Origin: CADCUY01 sp964242735
Lineage (GTDB): Bacteria > Actinomycetota > Actinomycetes > Actinomycetales > Quadrisphaeraceae
Length of the DNA stretch: 64,000 nt
Direction: 5' to 3'
Assembly: GCA_964242735.1 (NCBI GenBank)
Contig: CAXTAK010000002.1
Span: 62,001 to 126,000 of the forward strand
Shown: piece after piece, positions 30,657-40,027 of the stretch
How positions within the stretch are numbered: the first letter of the stretch is position 1
Layout: every line of letters begins with the position of its first letter
Program-made: the position numbers and the translations under genes
The notes under the pieces: generated by a model
Seen by the model: only the letters and a program-made list of their open reading frames with translations
Told to the model about the DNA's origin: nothing
Database searches by the model: none

Positions 30657-33089
30657 GCTGCACCGGTTGGTCGGCGGCTGACCGCCGCGGCCGCGACGCT
30701 GGCCGTGACGGCTGGGCTGAGCCCGGTGGTCAGCGGTGGGGCGTGGCTGGTCGACGCCGCGCTCGCGGTGGTGCTGGTAGCCGTCGCCGGGCTGTGCGCG
30801 GCGCGGCTGCGAGCGGGTGCGGCGGTCGTGGTCGGCGTCCAGCTCGCGACCCTGGTGCTGGCGCTGACCGTCGTCCACGTCCCCGCGCAGGCGGTGTGGG
30901 GGCTGCTGCCAGGACCGGCGGTGTGGGAGCAGGTCGCGGCGCGGGTCGGCGAGGCGCTGGAGGTGGTGCGCACGCAGGCGGCGCCCATCACCGGTGCACC
31001 GGGTCTGCGCCTGGTGCTCGCCGCCGGCGCCGGCGTCCTCGCCGTGCTCGTCGACGCGGTGGTGGTCGGGGCGCGGCGCCCTGCGCTGGCGGGCCTGCCG
31101 CTGCTCGTCGTCCACGCCGTCGCCGTCGTCTTCGCGCCCGGCGGCCTGTCCGCGGGGTGGTTCGTCGTGGCGGCGGTGGCCTTCGCGGCGCTGCTGGTGC
31201 AGGGGCGCGACGCCGCGCGCGGCCACGGCGTCCTGGTCACCGGCGGCGGACGTCGAGCCGCCGGCGCCGCGTCGTCGGGGGGGCTCGCCCCCGTGGGGCG
31301 GTGGGGGGCGCTGGGCGTGGCCGGGGGGGTCCTGCTGGCGGTGGCCGTGCCGGCGGCGGTCGACCTCGACGCCCGCGGTGGCCTCGTCGACGCCTCGGGG
31401 GGCGCCGGCCCGGGAGGCAGCACGACGTACCTGAACCCGCTGCTGGACCTGCGGGACGACCTCGGTGCCCGTCAGGACACCGTGGTGCTGCGGTACACCA
31501 CCGAACAGGCGCGCCCTGAGCCGCTGCGCATCGTCACCGTCGACAGCTTCGACGGCGACGTGTGGGAGCCGAGCTCGCTGGGAGGGGCGGTGCAGCTCAC
31601 CTCCGGGGGGCTGCTGCCCGCGGCCCGGGGCACCACCGCGGCCACCCCGGCGGAGCGGTACACCGCCACGGTGACCGTCGAGGGGCTGGACCAGCAGTGG
31701 CTCCCGCTGCCCTACGCCGCGGAGCGGGTGCGGGTGGACGGTCAGTGGGTGGTCTACCCGGACAGCCTCAACGTGATCGGGGCTGGCGGGGAGCGCACCG
31801 AGGAGGGTCAGCAGTACGAGGTGACCTACCGGCAGGCGGGACCGACCGCGGAGGCCCTCGCGGCGGCACCGGCGCCGCCGGAGGACGTCGTGGCCCGCTA
31901 CGCGCAGCTGCCGACCGACCTGCCTCCGATCATCGCCGCGACCGCTCAGGAGGTCGTCGCGGGCGCCGGCAGCGGCTACGACGAGGCGGTGGCCCTGCAG
32001 GAGTGGTTCCGGTCCGAGGGCGACTTCCGCTACACCCTCAGCGCCCCGGAGGCGGAGTCCGACAGCGCGCTCGCCGACTTCCTGGGCAGCAAGGAGGGGT
32101 ACTGCACGCACTTCGCCTCGACCATGGCCGTGATGGCCCGCAGCCTGGGCATCCCCGCCCGCGTGGCCGTCGGGTTCCTGCCAGGGTCGCGCACCGGGGA
32201 CGGGGAGTGGGAGATCTCCGTCGACGACGCCCACGCCTGGCCCGAGCTGTACTTCGAGGGGGCGGGCTGGCTGCGCTTCGAGCCGACTCCGGGCAGCCGC
32301 ACCGGTGACGCTCCGGAGTGGACCTCCTCCGCCGCCGTCAGCGGGCCGGAGGAGGGACCCACGTCGGCGCCGTCCACGGCGCCGACGGCCAGCGCCGCCC
32401 CGACGGCACCGGGGCTCGACCCGGGCGAGGAGGCGGTCAGCGACGCGGGCGGGGCCGGTGCCGGCGCGGACCGGTCCGCGGCGGCGACCGCGGCCGTCGT
32501 GGTCGCCGCCGCCGCCGGAGCGGTGGGGGTGCTGCTGCTGCCGCGAGCGGTCCGCGGCGCGCTCTCACGGCGGCGCTGGCAGCGGGCGGCCAGACACGGG
32601 GCCGGGGCGCCGCGAGGGGCCGAGGCCGCGTGGGCCGACCTGGTCGAGCGGGTGGGCGACCTGGGGGTGGCGGTGCCGGCGTCGGCGACCCCCCGGCAGG
32701 TGGGCCGCCTGCTCGAGGGGGAGCACGCGAGGGGCCGGGGTGGGACGGGCGGTGTGCTCGCGGAGCCGCTGCGCCGGCTCGTCGCCGCGGTGGAGCGCTC
32801 CCGCTACGGCAGTGGCGGCGATGGTCCGGGCTCCGGGGCCTCAGCGAGGGGCAGTGGGGCGGCGCCCAGTCGGTCTGGGGCCGCCGCGGTGCTCACGCGG
32901 CGCGTGGGGGCCGCCGGTCCCACCCTGCGCGACGACGCCCTGGCCGTGGTCTCGGCGCTGGCGGACGGGGCGCGCCCGGCGGCAGCCCGCCGGGGCAGGT
33001 GGTGGCCGGCATCGGGTCGGCGGGCGCTCCTTGCGGCGGCACCGGCGCTGGTCGCCGTGCTCAGGAGGCGGTGGGGCCCTCAGCAGTGA
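30615..33089 (+). CDS. TgpA-like transglutaminase-domain membrane protein
   Basis: This 824-residue protein has about six hydrophobic segments in its first 235 residues. A DUF3488-type extracellular region follows. The transglutaminase-like core (about 440-560) has the catalytic Cys in EGYCTHFASTMAVMARSLGIPARVAVGF, the His in DDAHAWPELYFEG and the Asp/Pro region WLRFEPTPG. A final membrane helix lies near 622-645, and a DUF4129-like cytoplasmic tail completes it. The start given is the copy right of the gap; the left copy of the same ATG is at 30460. MoxR-DUF58-transglutaminase trios are common and may act on cell-surface proteins, but the substrate is unknown. Confidence 0.9.
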   Translation: MSTGGTSSGRTGSGAAPVGRRLTAAAATLAVTAGLSPVVSGGAWLVDAALAVVLVAVAGLCAARLRAGAAVVVGVQLATLVLALTVVHVPAQAVWGLLPGPAVWEQVAARVGEALEVVRTQAAPITGAPGLRLVLAAGAGVLAVLVDAVVVGARRPALAGLPLLVVHAVAVVFAPGGLSAGWFVVAAVAFAALLVQGRDAARGHGVLVTGGGRRAAGAASSGGLAPVGRWGALGVAGGVLLAVAVPAAVDLDARGGLVDASGGAGPGGSTTYLNPLLDLRDDLGARQDTVVLRYTTEQARPEPLRIVTVDSFDGDVWEPSSLGGAVQLTSGGLLPAARGTTAATPAERYTATVTVEGLDQQWLPLPYAAERVRVDGQWVVYPDSLNVIGAGGERTEEGQQYEVTYRQAGPTAEALAAAPAPPEDVVARYAQLPTDLPPIIAATAQEVVAGAGSGYDEAVALQEWFRSEGDFRYTLSAPEAESDSALADFLGSKEGYCTHFASTMAVMARSLGIPARVAVGFLPGSRTGDGEWEISVDDAHAWPELYFEGAGWLRFEPTPGSRTGDAPEWTSSAAVSGPEEGPTSAPSTAPTASAAPTAPGLDPGEEAVSDAGGAGAGADRSAAATAAVVVAAAAGAVGVLLLPRAVRGALSRRRWQRAARHGAGAPRGAEAAWADLVERVGDLGVAVPASATPRQVGRLLEGEHARGRGGTGGVLAEPLRRLVAAVERSRYGSGGDGPGSGASARGSGAAPSRSGAAAVLTRRVGAAGPTLRDDALAVVSALADGARPAAARRGRWWPASGRRALLAAAPALVAVLRRRWGPQQ

Positions 33090-33113
33090 GGGGGTGTTCG
33101 GCGGTGGGGGTGT

Positions 33114-33536
33114 TCAGCGCTGGTCGCGGCGGCGGTCCCACCGCTGCTCGAGCCGCTGCATGAAGGTGCCCGAGCCCTTGGGAGCACCCCGCCGACGGGG
33201 GGTGCCGCTGCGCTGCGACCCCCCGGTGCGCGGGGCGCCACTGCTGCCGACGACACCGACGGGCCCGCGCGTGCGGGGGCCGGTCAGGGCGGTGATCAGC
33301 CCGGCGAACATGACCGCGACGGCCAGCACGCCGAGCCACAGCATCGAGTTGACCAGGGACAGGACGACGAGGGCCAGCCCCAGCACGATCCCGGTGATGC
33401 CCACGACGGTGCGACGCCGACCACCGCCGACGGCACGGCGCTGGTCTCGCATGGTCGTGGCGAAGCGCGGGTCGTCGGCGAGGAGCTGCTGCTCCATCTG
33501 CTCGAGCAGCTTCTGCTCGTGTTCTGACAGCGGCAC
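33114..33536 (-). CDS. DUF3040 membrane protein
   Basis: The 140-residue protein opens with the DUF3040 signature PLSEHEQKLLEQMEQQLLADDPRFATTM. It continues with a basic linker, then two adjacent membrane segments (about 49-92), and ends in a Gly/Arg-rich tail with RLEQRWDRRRDQR. DUF3040 proteins are found across actinobacteria, very often near mraZ/rsmH or dinB; their function is not known. The GTG at 33536 has AGGAG upstream and gives the standard N-terminus. It converges on the transglutaminase gene with a 24-bp gap. Confidence 0.9.
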   Translation of the reverse strand: MPLSEHEQKLLEQMEQQLLADDPRFATTMRDQRRAVGGGRRRTVVGITGIVLGLALVVLSLVNSMLWLGVLAVAVMFAGLITALTGPRTRGPVGVVGSSGAPRTGGSQRSGTPRRRGAPKGSGTFMQRLEQRWDRRRDQR

Positions 33537-33582
33537 CGGAGTCTCCTGCGGTCGGGCCGGGTCACGGCCTGGTGAGGGGACC

Positions 33583-33611
33583 ACGATAGATGCCCCGGTT
33601 GACCGTGGAAA
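33583..33611 (-). promoter_or_regulatory. Candidate DUF3040 promoter
   Basis: On the minus strand TTTCCA (33606-33611) and TATCGT (33583-33588) are 17 nt apart, about 45 nt upstream of the GTG at 33536. It lies in the 92-bp spacer after dinB. Confidence 0.35.
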
Positions 33612-33628
33612 GCCGGATGGCACGTCGG

Positions 33629-34915
33629 TCACGACACACTCACCCGGTGGCGCGCCCGACGTCCGCCGCCGCCGCCGGCAGCCACCAGGGCCGCCGGTCG
33701 CACGGCGCCGGCGCCGAACCTCGCCGCGGCGCGGTCGACCGCCCGGTCGGCCTCCCGCCAGCCCGCCTCGGGCTCGTCCAGGAGGAGCTGGCGGGGTTCG
33801 CGCCCGGCGTCCACGAGGCCCTCGACCCGCACCCCCACGAGGCGGATCCGCGCCCGCTGCAGACCCAGGCCCTCCCACAGCGAGACGGCGGTGGCGTAGA
33901 CCTCCTGGCTCACGTCGGTGGCCTCACGCAGGGTGCGCGAGCGGGTGATCGTGGTGAAGTCGGAGAACCGCACCTTCAGCACCACGGTGCGCCCCGCACT
34001 GCCGGTGGCCCGCAGGCGCGCGGTGGTGCGGGCCGAGAGGCGCAGGAGCTCGCGCAGCACGACCGCCGGGTCGTCGACGTCGCGGGAGAACGTCTCCTCC
34101 GCGCCGGTGCCCACGGCGCGGTCCCCCGCGGCGGCGGCCACCACCGGCCGCGGGTCGCGGCCCCACGCCAGCGCCGCCAGCGAGCGCCCGACCGCCTCCC
34201 CCAGGGCCCGGCGCAGGGTCGGCTCGGGGGTGTGGGCGATGTCGGCGACCGTGTGCAGCCCCAGGCGCACCAGCTGCTCCGCGGTGCGCTCCCCCACCCC
34301 CCACAGCGCTCCGACCGGCAGCGGGTGGAGGAAGGAGGTGACGGCGTCGGCGGGCACCACGAGCAGCCCGTCGGGCTTGGAGCGGGTGGAGGCCAGCTTG
34401 GCGACGAACTTCGTCGTCGCCACCCCCACCGAGCAGGTGATGCCCTGCTCGGTGGCGACCCGGTGGCGCAGGTGCCCGGCGATGGCGGTCGGCGACCCGA
34501 GGCGGCGCACCGACCCGGAGACGTCGAGGAAGGCCTCGTCCATGCTCATCGGCTCCACCACCGGGGTCACCGAGGCGAAGACCGCCATCACCCCGCGGGA
34601 GACCTCCGCGTAGCGGGCGTGGTCGGGGGCCAGCACCACCGCCTGCGGGCACAGCCGCCGGGCGCGGCCCATCGGCATCGCCGAGTGGACGCCGGCCCGC
34701 CGCGCCGCGTAGGTCGCCGACAGCACCACCCCCCGCGCGCCGCTGCCGCCGCCCCCGCCGACGATGACCGGGGCGCCGACGAGGTCGGGGTGGTCGAGCA
34801 GGGAGACCGAGGCGTAGAAGGCGTCCATGTCGACGTGGATCACGGTGCACCCGGCGTCGTCCACCAGCGCGGCCCCGGGGCCGGCGCCTGGACGCTGGAG
34901 CTGGTGGCGGGTCAC
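33629..34915 (-). CDS. dinB: Y-family DNA polymerase IV (DinB)
   Basis: DinB performs translesion synthesis. The catalytic acidic residues are all present: VDMDAFYASV (Asp29, Asp31) and SMDEAFLDVSG (Asp126, Glu127). This separates it from ImuB, which lacks them. Palm, fingers, thumb (LWGVGERTAEQLVRLGL) and little-finger domains are complete, and the 428-residue protein ends in a Gly/Arg-rich tail. No recognisable beta-clamp box was identified with confidence. The GTG at 34915 overlaps the dnaE2 stop by 4 nt, so it is coupled to dnaE2 and probably under the same LexA box. Confidence 0.93.
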   Translation of the reverse strand: MTRHQLQRPGAGPGAALVDDAGCTVIHVDMDAFYASVSLLDHPDLVGAPVIVGGGGGSGARGVVLSATYAARRAGVHSAMPMGRARRLCPQAVVLAPDHARYAEVSRGVMAVFASVTPVVEPMSMDEAFLDVSGSVRRLGSPTAIAGHLRHRVATEQGITCSVGVATTKFVAKLASTRSKPDGLLVVPADAVTSFLHPLPVGALWGVGERTAEQLVRLGLHTVADIAHTPEPTLRRALGEAVGRSLAALAWGRDPRPVVAAAAGDRAVGTGAEETFSRDVDDPAVVLRELLRLSARTTARLRATGSAGRTVVLKVRFSDFTTITRSRTLREATDVSQEVYATAVSLWEGLGLQRARIRLVGVRVEGLVDAGREPRQLLLDEPEAGWREADRAVDRAAARFGAGAVRPAALVAAGGGGGRRARHRVSVS

Positions 34916-37900
34916 CGGCCCGAGCTGCCCTGGCTGGAGTGCCACAGCTTGCGCGTCGGCGATGCCGTCTCGACTGCTTCGGTGGGCTCCTGCTCGTCGC
35001 CGGAACCGGACACCCCGGCACCGGCGATGGCACGGGTGTTGCGCACATCGCCGCCGGAGGGGTGGATGTCGGTGTACGGCGACTGCAGGAACCCGCTGGC
35101 GTGCACCAGCACCCGGCGCGAGCGCCCGCTGCCCATCCCCCCGGCCGAGCTGCGGGCCTCCTCGGCCCCGCGCTCGACGGCCTGCACGTCCCCGTCCTCC
35201 CTGCCCTCGCCGATCACCCGCGACGGCGCGGCGGTGGGCACGGCGGCCGCCACCGGGCGAGGTGCGCGGGACGCCGCGGCACCCCGAGCCGCCAGCCCCG
35301 CGGCGTCCCAGCCCCCACCGACCGCGCCGAGCAGCCGGTGGACGCCGTCCAGTCCGCCGCGCTGCCACGCCTGCCACAGCCGGGGCAGCTCCCAGGCGCC
35401 GGTGGCGCGCACCGAGACCCCCCGCGGGCCCGTGCGGCGCAGCTCACCGCGCACCAGCAGCAACCAGGAGCCGAACACCGTGGCGGCGTAGGGGCCCTGG
35501 GCGTCCTCGAAGAAGGTGGCGTCCACCGGGCCGCTGGCGTCGTCGAGGGTGAGGAAGACCACGCGGCGCCCGGAACGGATCGGCGGGGTCTGGGTGGCGA
35601 CCTTCACCCCGGCGACGAGCACCTCGCTGCGGCTGCGGCGGGTGACCAGGTCGGGTCCCGAGGTGGTGCCCAGGGCCTGGAGCAGCGGGGTGTAGAAGTC
35701 GAGGACGTGGCGGGAGGCGTCCAGGCCGAGCACCTCCAGCTCGGCGCGCACCCGCTCGCCCGAGGTCATCTCCGGGAGCCCGCTGGGCGCGGCGCCCCCG
35801 CGGGCGGGGTCACGGGGGTCGTCGCCGAGGTCGAGCGCCAGCTGCACCGGCTGCTCGGCCGCCGCGAGCGCCGGCACGGGGGCCCGGGACTGGCGGGCGG
35901 CGGCCGCGGCGGTGCCCGGCGCCTGACGCGCTCGGTCCCGGAGAGCGGGACGGGCAGGCCGACCGCCACCGGAGGGGGTCACCGAGCGGGTCCACCGCTC
36001 CAGCTCCGCGACCTGCAGCAGCAGGTCGCGGCGGGTGACCGCGCCCCGGGCGCGCGGACCCTCCCCCAGCCCGTGCAGCGCGTCGAAGGCCCCGGCCAGC
36101 ACCAGGCGCTCGACCACCGGGCGCGAGAGGTGGGCGCGCTGGAAGAAGTCACCGAGGGAGTGGTAGGGCTGCCCGGCGAGCACCCGCTGCACCTCCGCCG
36201 CCGAGATGCCCTTGACCTCCGCGAGCGACAGGCGGATCCCCCACCCCCGCGCGTCCGGCACCGCGGCGTCCACCCGGTAGCCCTCGCGCGCGACGACCGC
36301 CCCCCGCCCGGGCAGGGCACCGACCAGCAGGGGCTGGGGATGAACCCGGCGCGGCGCGGTGAGCGCGTCGTCCAGACCGCCGCTGTCGACCCGCTCGACC
36401 CGGTAGGTGTCGCGCGAGGCGTTGACGTCGAGCCCGAGGACGGTGATGCCGAGGTTCCGGGCGTCGTCGAGGATCAGCCGCTTGGGGTACATGCCCGGGT
36501 CGTGGGTGAGCACCCCCGCCAGGAAGGCCGCCGGGTGGTGGGTCTTCAGCCACGCCGACTGGTACGTGGGCAGGGCGAAGGCCGCGGCGTGGGCCTTGCA
36601 GAACCCGAACGAGGCGAAGGCGCGCAGCACCTCCCAGATGCGCTGGACGTCGGCGGGGGCGAAGCCGTTGGCCGCTGCCAGGGGACGCCACCACGCCTCC
36701 ACCTCGGCCTGGCCCTCGCGGCTGCCCATCGCCCGGCGCACCTCGTCGGCCTGGGTCAGGGACACCCCCGCGGTCTCGGCGACGATGCGCAGCACCTGCT
36801 CGTGGAAGACCACGACGCCCTCGGTCTCGGCCAGCGCCGGGCGCAGCCGCTCGTGGAGGTGGTCCGGCGCGGCCCAGCCCTGCCGGGCGGCGAGGAAGGG
36901 GGTGACCATGTCGGACTTCACCGGCCCGGGCCGGAACAGGGAGATGTCGATGACCAGGTCGGAGAAGTCCTGGGGGGCGAACTTGCCGACCAGCTCGCGC
37001 TGGCCGGGTGACTCGATCTGGAAGCACCCCAGCGTCCGGGTGGAGCGGATGAGGCGGAACGTGTCCTCGTCGTCCAGGGGCACGTCATCGACACTGACCA
37101 CCTCGCCGCTGGTGCGGGCGATCTCGGCGGTGGCATGGGCCATCGCCGACTGCATCCGGATGCCGAGGACGTCGAGCTTGAGCAGACCGAGGGCCTCCAC
37201 GTCGTCCTTGTCGTACTGGCTCATCGGGAACCCCAGCCAGCTCGCCTCCACCGGGGTGCGGCTGAGCAGGCTCGCGTCGGAGAGCAGCACCCCGCACGGG
37301 TGCAGGGCGATGTGGCGGGGCAGCCCGTCGAGGCGCTCGACGACGTCGTAGAGGGTGTCCAGGCGCGCGGAGTCCAACCCGGACGCGCGCAGCTCGGGCA
37401 GGTCGGCGAGGGCGTCGCGCACGCTGCGCGCCCGCACGTGCGGGAAGGCCTTGGCGATCGCGTCGACCTCGGCGGGCAGCATGCCCAGGGCGGCGCCGGC
37501 GTCGCGGACGGCGTGGCGCACCCGGTAGGTGTCGACCATGGACACGGCCGCGACGCGGTCACCGCCGAAGCGGGCGATCACCGCCTCGTAGACCTCGGTG
37601 CGCCGGTGCGACTCCACGTCGAGGTCGATGTCGGGCAGCTGGGCGCGGGCGGTGGTCAGGAAGCGCTCCATCAGCAGCCCGTGGCCCAGTGGCTCCACCC
37701 CGGAGACGCCGAGCAGGTGGTTGACCAGGCTGCCGGCGCCGGAGCCGCGGGCGGCGACGCGCACGCCCATCGCCCGGGTGAGGTCGCAGACCTGGGCGAC
37801 GGTGAGGAAGTACCGCGCGTAGCCGAGGGAGCCGATGGTGGCCAGCTCCTCGGTGAGCCTGCGCCGCACGTCCCGTGCCGTCGCACGGGAGGCCCCCGGG

Positions 37901-39030
37901 TAGCGGCGCCCGATGCCGCCCTCGCACAGCTGCCGCAGCACCGCGTCGGCGTCGGCGCCGGGCGCCAGGCCCAGCACCTCGGCCTCGGGCAGGTGCACCC
38001 GTCCCAGGCCGAGGTCGCGCAGCGGGTGCAGGCGGCAGCGCTCGGCGAGGGCGGCGGTGGCGGCGAGCAGGGCCGCGGGGCTCGGGGAGCCCGCCGCGCG
38101 CGCGACCTCGTCGGCCAGGGCGTGCATCTGCGCCGGGGCCTTGAGGTGGCCCTGCCCGCTGGTGCGGTCGAGGTGGCGGGAGCCCAGGGGCACCAGGCGG
38201 CGGGCGGCGTCGAGGACGTCGGCGGTGACCGCGCCGTCGGGGGTGGCGTGGCGGACGGCGTTGGTCAGCACCGCGGGCAGCCCCGCGTCGCGGGCCAGTG
38301 CCAGCACGCGGGCGGCGTGCCCGAGGCTGCCCGGGGTGCCCTCGGGGCCGAGGTGGCAGACCACCTCCACGACCAGGGAGCCCAGCGGCAGGGCGTCGTA
38401 CCAGCGGGCGAGGACGGCGCGGGCGAGGTCGGGGCGCCGGGCCAGGACCGCGCGGCCGAGCTCGGAGCCGGGGCCGAGGAGCACGGTGAGGGCCGGCGCG
38501 CCGGAGGCGGGATCCACCGCGTGCTCGGCGAGCAGGTCGAGGGTGGTGACCGGTGTGCCGCGCTGGCCCCGCAGGTGCGTGGCGGTGACCAGCTGGCACA
38601 ACCGGGCGTACCCGGCGCCGTCGGGCAGGTGGGCGCCGTCGGCTCCGTGGCCGCCGGCGGGTCCCGGGGCGGGGCCGCCGGCGTGGGCGAGCACGGTGAC
38701 CCGCGGGAGGAGCGGGTCGACGATCGCACCGCCGCGGACCGGGGCGCGCCGCGCCGCGGGCACCGGCGCGGCGCTGGCGGTCGCCCCGGGCGGCGGGGGT
38801 GGGACCTCGACGGCGAGGTCGACGCCGAGCAGTGGGGCGATGCCGGCGTCGACGCAGGCGGTGACGTGCTTGACCGCGCCGTAGAGCCCGTCGCGGTCGG
38901 TCAGGGCCAGGGAGTCCATGCCGAGCTCCACCGCCCGGGAGACCAGTGCCGCCGGGGTGTCGGTGCCGTGGCGCATCGAGCACCCGGAGACCACCCGCAG
39001 GTGCGTGAAGGTGCTGCCCGATCGACCCAC
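34912..39030 (-). CDS. dnaE2: Error-prone DNA polymerase DnaE2 (ImuC)
   Basis: DnaE2 is the C-family polymerase of the actinobacterial SOS mutasome. The PHP domain begins THLRVVSGCSMRHG. The palm has PDIDLDVESHRRTEV near residue 466 with the catalytic aspartates. The OB-fold region and the typical C-terminal HASGFLQSPYTDIHPSGGD...RKLWHSSQGSSGR-type tail are present. At 1372 residues it is clearly longer than most DnaE2 proteins (about 1,050-1,150); extra Pro/Ala/Gly sequence is inserted near 75-135 and 1035-1090. The GTG at 39030 has AGGGGG 4 nt upstream. A perfect LexA-type palindrome lies 80 bp upstream. Confidence 0.95.
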   Translation of the reverse strand: MGRSGSTFTHLRVVSGCSMRHGTDTPAALVSRAVELGMDSLALTDRDGLYGAVKHVTACVDAGIAPLLGVDLAVEVPPPPPGATASAAPVPAARRAPVRGGAIVDPLLPRVTVLAHAGGPAPGPAGGHGADGAHLPDGAGYARLCQLVTATHLRGQRGTPVTTLDLLAEHAVDPASGAPALTVLLGPGSELGRAVLARRPDLARAVLARWYDALPLGSLVVEVVCHLGPEGTPGSLGHAARVLALARDAGLPAVLTNAVRHATPDGAVTADVLDAARRLVPLGSRHLDRTSGQGHLKAPAQMHALADEVARAAGSPSPAALLAATAALAERCRLHPLRDLGLGRVHLPEAEVLGLAPGADADAVLRQLCEGGIGRRYPGASRATARDVRRRLTEELATIGSLGYARYFLTVAQVCDLTRAMGVRVAARGSGAGSLVNHLLGVSGVEPLGHGLLMERFLTTARAQLPDIDLDVESHRRTEVYEAVIARFGGDRVAAVSMVDTYRVRHAVRDAGAALGMLPAEVDAIAKAFPHVRARSVRDALADLPELRASGLDSARLDTLYDVVERLDGLPRHIALHPCGVLLSDASLLSRTPVEASWLGFPMSQYDKDDVEALGLLKLDVLGIRMQSAMAHATAEIARTSGEVVSVDDVPLDDEDTFRLIRSTRTLGCFQIESPGQRELVGKFAPQDFSDLVIDISLFRPGPVKSDMVTPFLAARQGWAAPDHLHERLRPALAETEGVVVFHEQVLRIVAETAGVSLTQADEVRRAMGSREGQAEVEAWWRPLAAANGFAPADVQRIWEVLRAFASFGFCKAHAAAFALPTYQSAWLKTHHPAAFLAGVLTHDPGMYPKRLILDDARNLGITVLGLDVNASRDTYRVERVDSGGLDDALTAPRRVHPQPLLVGALPGRGAVVAREGYRVDAAVPDARGWGIRLSLAEVKGISAAEVQRVLAGQPYHSLGDFFQRAHLSRPVVERLVLAGAFDALHGLGEGPRARGAVTRRDLLLQVAELERWTRSVTPSGGGRPARPALRDRARQAPGTAAAAARQSRAPVPALAAAEQPVQLALDLGDDPRDPARGGAAPSGLPEMTSGERVRAELEVLGLDASRHVLDFYTPLLQALGTTSGPDLVTRRSRSEVLVAGVKVATQTPPIRSGRRVVFLTLDDASGPVDATFFEDAQGPYAATVFGSWLLLVRGELRRTGPRGVSVRATGAWELPRLWQAWQRGGLDGVHRLLGAVGGGWDAAGLAARGAAASRAPRPVAAAVPTAAPSRVIGEGREDGDVQAVERGAEEARSSAGGMGSGRSRRVLVHASGFLQSPYTDIHPSGGDVRNTRAIAGAGVSGSGDEQEPTEAVETASPTRKLWHSSQGSSGR

Positions 39031-39109
39031 TGCGCCCCCTGTGCCGTGCCGCGAGCACAGCCGTGAGCGCGCGTCAGCGCCCGTCGGACAGGGGGAAGGT
39101 CAGCTCGTG

Positions 39110-39125
39110 TCGAACCGGTGTTCGA
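39110..39125 (-). promoter_or_regulatory. LexA (SOS) box upstream of dnaE2
   Basis: TCGAACCGGTGTTCGA is a perfect TCGAAC-N4-GTTCGA palindrome, the actinobacterial LexA consensus. On the minus strand a TAGTGT -10 hexamer (39134-39139) places the start site near 39127, so bound LexA would cover the first transcribed bases. It would control dnaE2 and the coupled dinB. Confidence 0.85.
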
Positions 39126-39190
39126 CTCCAGGAACACTACAGGTGCCTCTGGAGCGCACGCGCGGACGCCTCACCCGATCGGCGTGGCGC

Positions 39191-39622
39191 TCACGAGGCC
39201 TGGCGCGGAAGCTGCTGCTGCAGGCGCGCGCCGAGCAGGGCGGCGACGTCACCGACGAACGCGTCGGCGTCCCGGCGGTGGCGCTCGGCCTGGGCCGCCG
39301 TCACCGCGTCGGACCGGCCGGTCTCCACCGCGGCGCGGCGAGCCGCCGCCCCGGCGAAGACGTGCGCCCACCCCTCCAGCTCCGGTGCGACCAGGGGCAG
39401 GAGCACCCACGCGCTCAGCGAGCGCGCCGCCCCTCGGCGAGCGGGTGGACGGCCGCGCACGTCGAGCACCACCGCCGCAGCGCGCAGCGCCGCGAGGTGG
39501 GCGGCGACGAAGCGCTCACCCGGCTCACGGGCGACGGAGGACTCGGCCAGCAGTGCCGAGGCGCGCGCCAGCAGCTCAGCGGAGCGCTCACCCGACGCCC
39601 TGACCGCGGGGGCCACCGGCAT
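39191..39622 (-). CDS. SAV_6107-type HEPN-domain protein
   Basis: The 143-residue, all-helical protein matches the pattern of actinobacterial SAV_6107-family HEPN proteins: RFVAAHLAALRAAAVVLDV, SLSAWVLLPLVAPELEGWAHVF and AAARRAAVETGR. HEPN domains occur in RNases, toxins and nucleotide-binding proteins. The classical R-x4-6-H RNase motif is not obvious here, so catalytic activity is uncertain. The ATG at 39622 lies 1 nt after the DUF6504 stop, so the two are translationally coupled. The pair sits behind a LexA-like box next to dnaE2, which suggests a DNA-damage role. Family call from memory, no search done. Confidence 0.7.
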   Translation of the reverse strand: MPVAPAVRASGERSAELLARASALLAESSVAREPGERFVAAHLAALRAAAVVLDVRGRPPARRGAARSLSAWVLLPLVAPELEGWAHVFAGAAARRAAVETGRSDAVTAAQAERHRRDADAFVGDVAALLGARLQQQLPRQAS

Positions 39623-39623
39623 C

Positions 39624-39965
39624 TCAATCCACCACCTCGACGAGTCGCCAGACGGGTGCGGACGCCCCGTCTCGGACAGCATCGCCGCCACCACCGACAG
39701 TCCTGCGCTCCAGCAGGGCGAGGTCGTAGGTGCCAGCGCCGGCCGACGCCGCGGCGCGCCCGGCGGCGGCGCGCACCCGCCACACCTCGCGATCGCCGCT
39801 GACGCCGGACAACCGCCCCGCGCCCTCCCACCACGCCACCCGCTCGTGCCAGTGGCCCAGCACCTCGACGACCACGTGGAGGCGCTCGCGCCAGACGAAG
39901 GACGTGGGGCCCGACGGCTCCGAGCGCACGTCGACCCGCTCGTCGTCGTAGCGCCGCCCGCTCAT
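39624..39965 (-). CDS. DUF6504-like small protein, SOS-linked
   Basis: This 113-residue protein starts MSGRRYDDERVDVRSEP and contains PTSFVWRERLHVVVEVLGHWHER, WWEG and a C-terminal YDLALLERR...WRLVEVVD strand pattern. It resembles short DUF6504 proteins found next to dnaE2 or imuB genes in actinobacteria; the molecular role is unknown. A longer in-frame extension to 40121 crosses the LexA-like box and hairpin and is not protein-like. The ATG at 39965 was chosen for that reason. It is followed 1 nt later by the HEPN gene. Confidence 0.65.
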   Translation of the reverse strand: MSGRRYDDERVDVRSEPSGPTSFVWRERLHVVVEVLGHWHERVAWWEGAGRLSGVSGDREVWRVRAAAGRAAASAGAGTYDLALLERRTVGGGGDAVRDGASAPVWRLVEVVD

Positions 39966-40027
39966 CGACCCACCCGCTCCCACCCCGTCCGCTCCAGCCC
40001 GGCCAGCACCTGCGCACGGACGACGGA

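Noticed and set aside
33629..34915. The Y-family polymerase as ImuB
   Set aside because: Catalytic residues DxD and DE are intact, which fits active DinB rather than the inactive ImuB.
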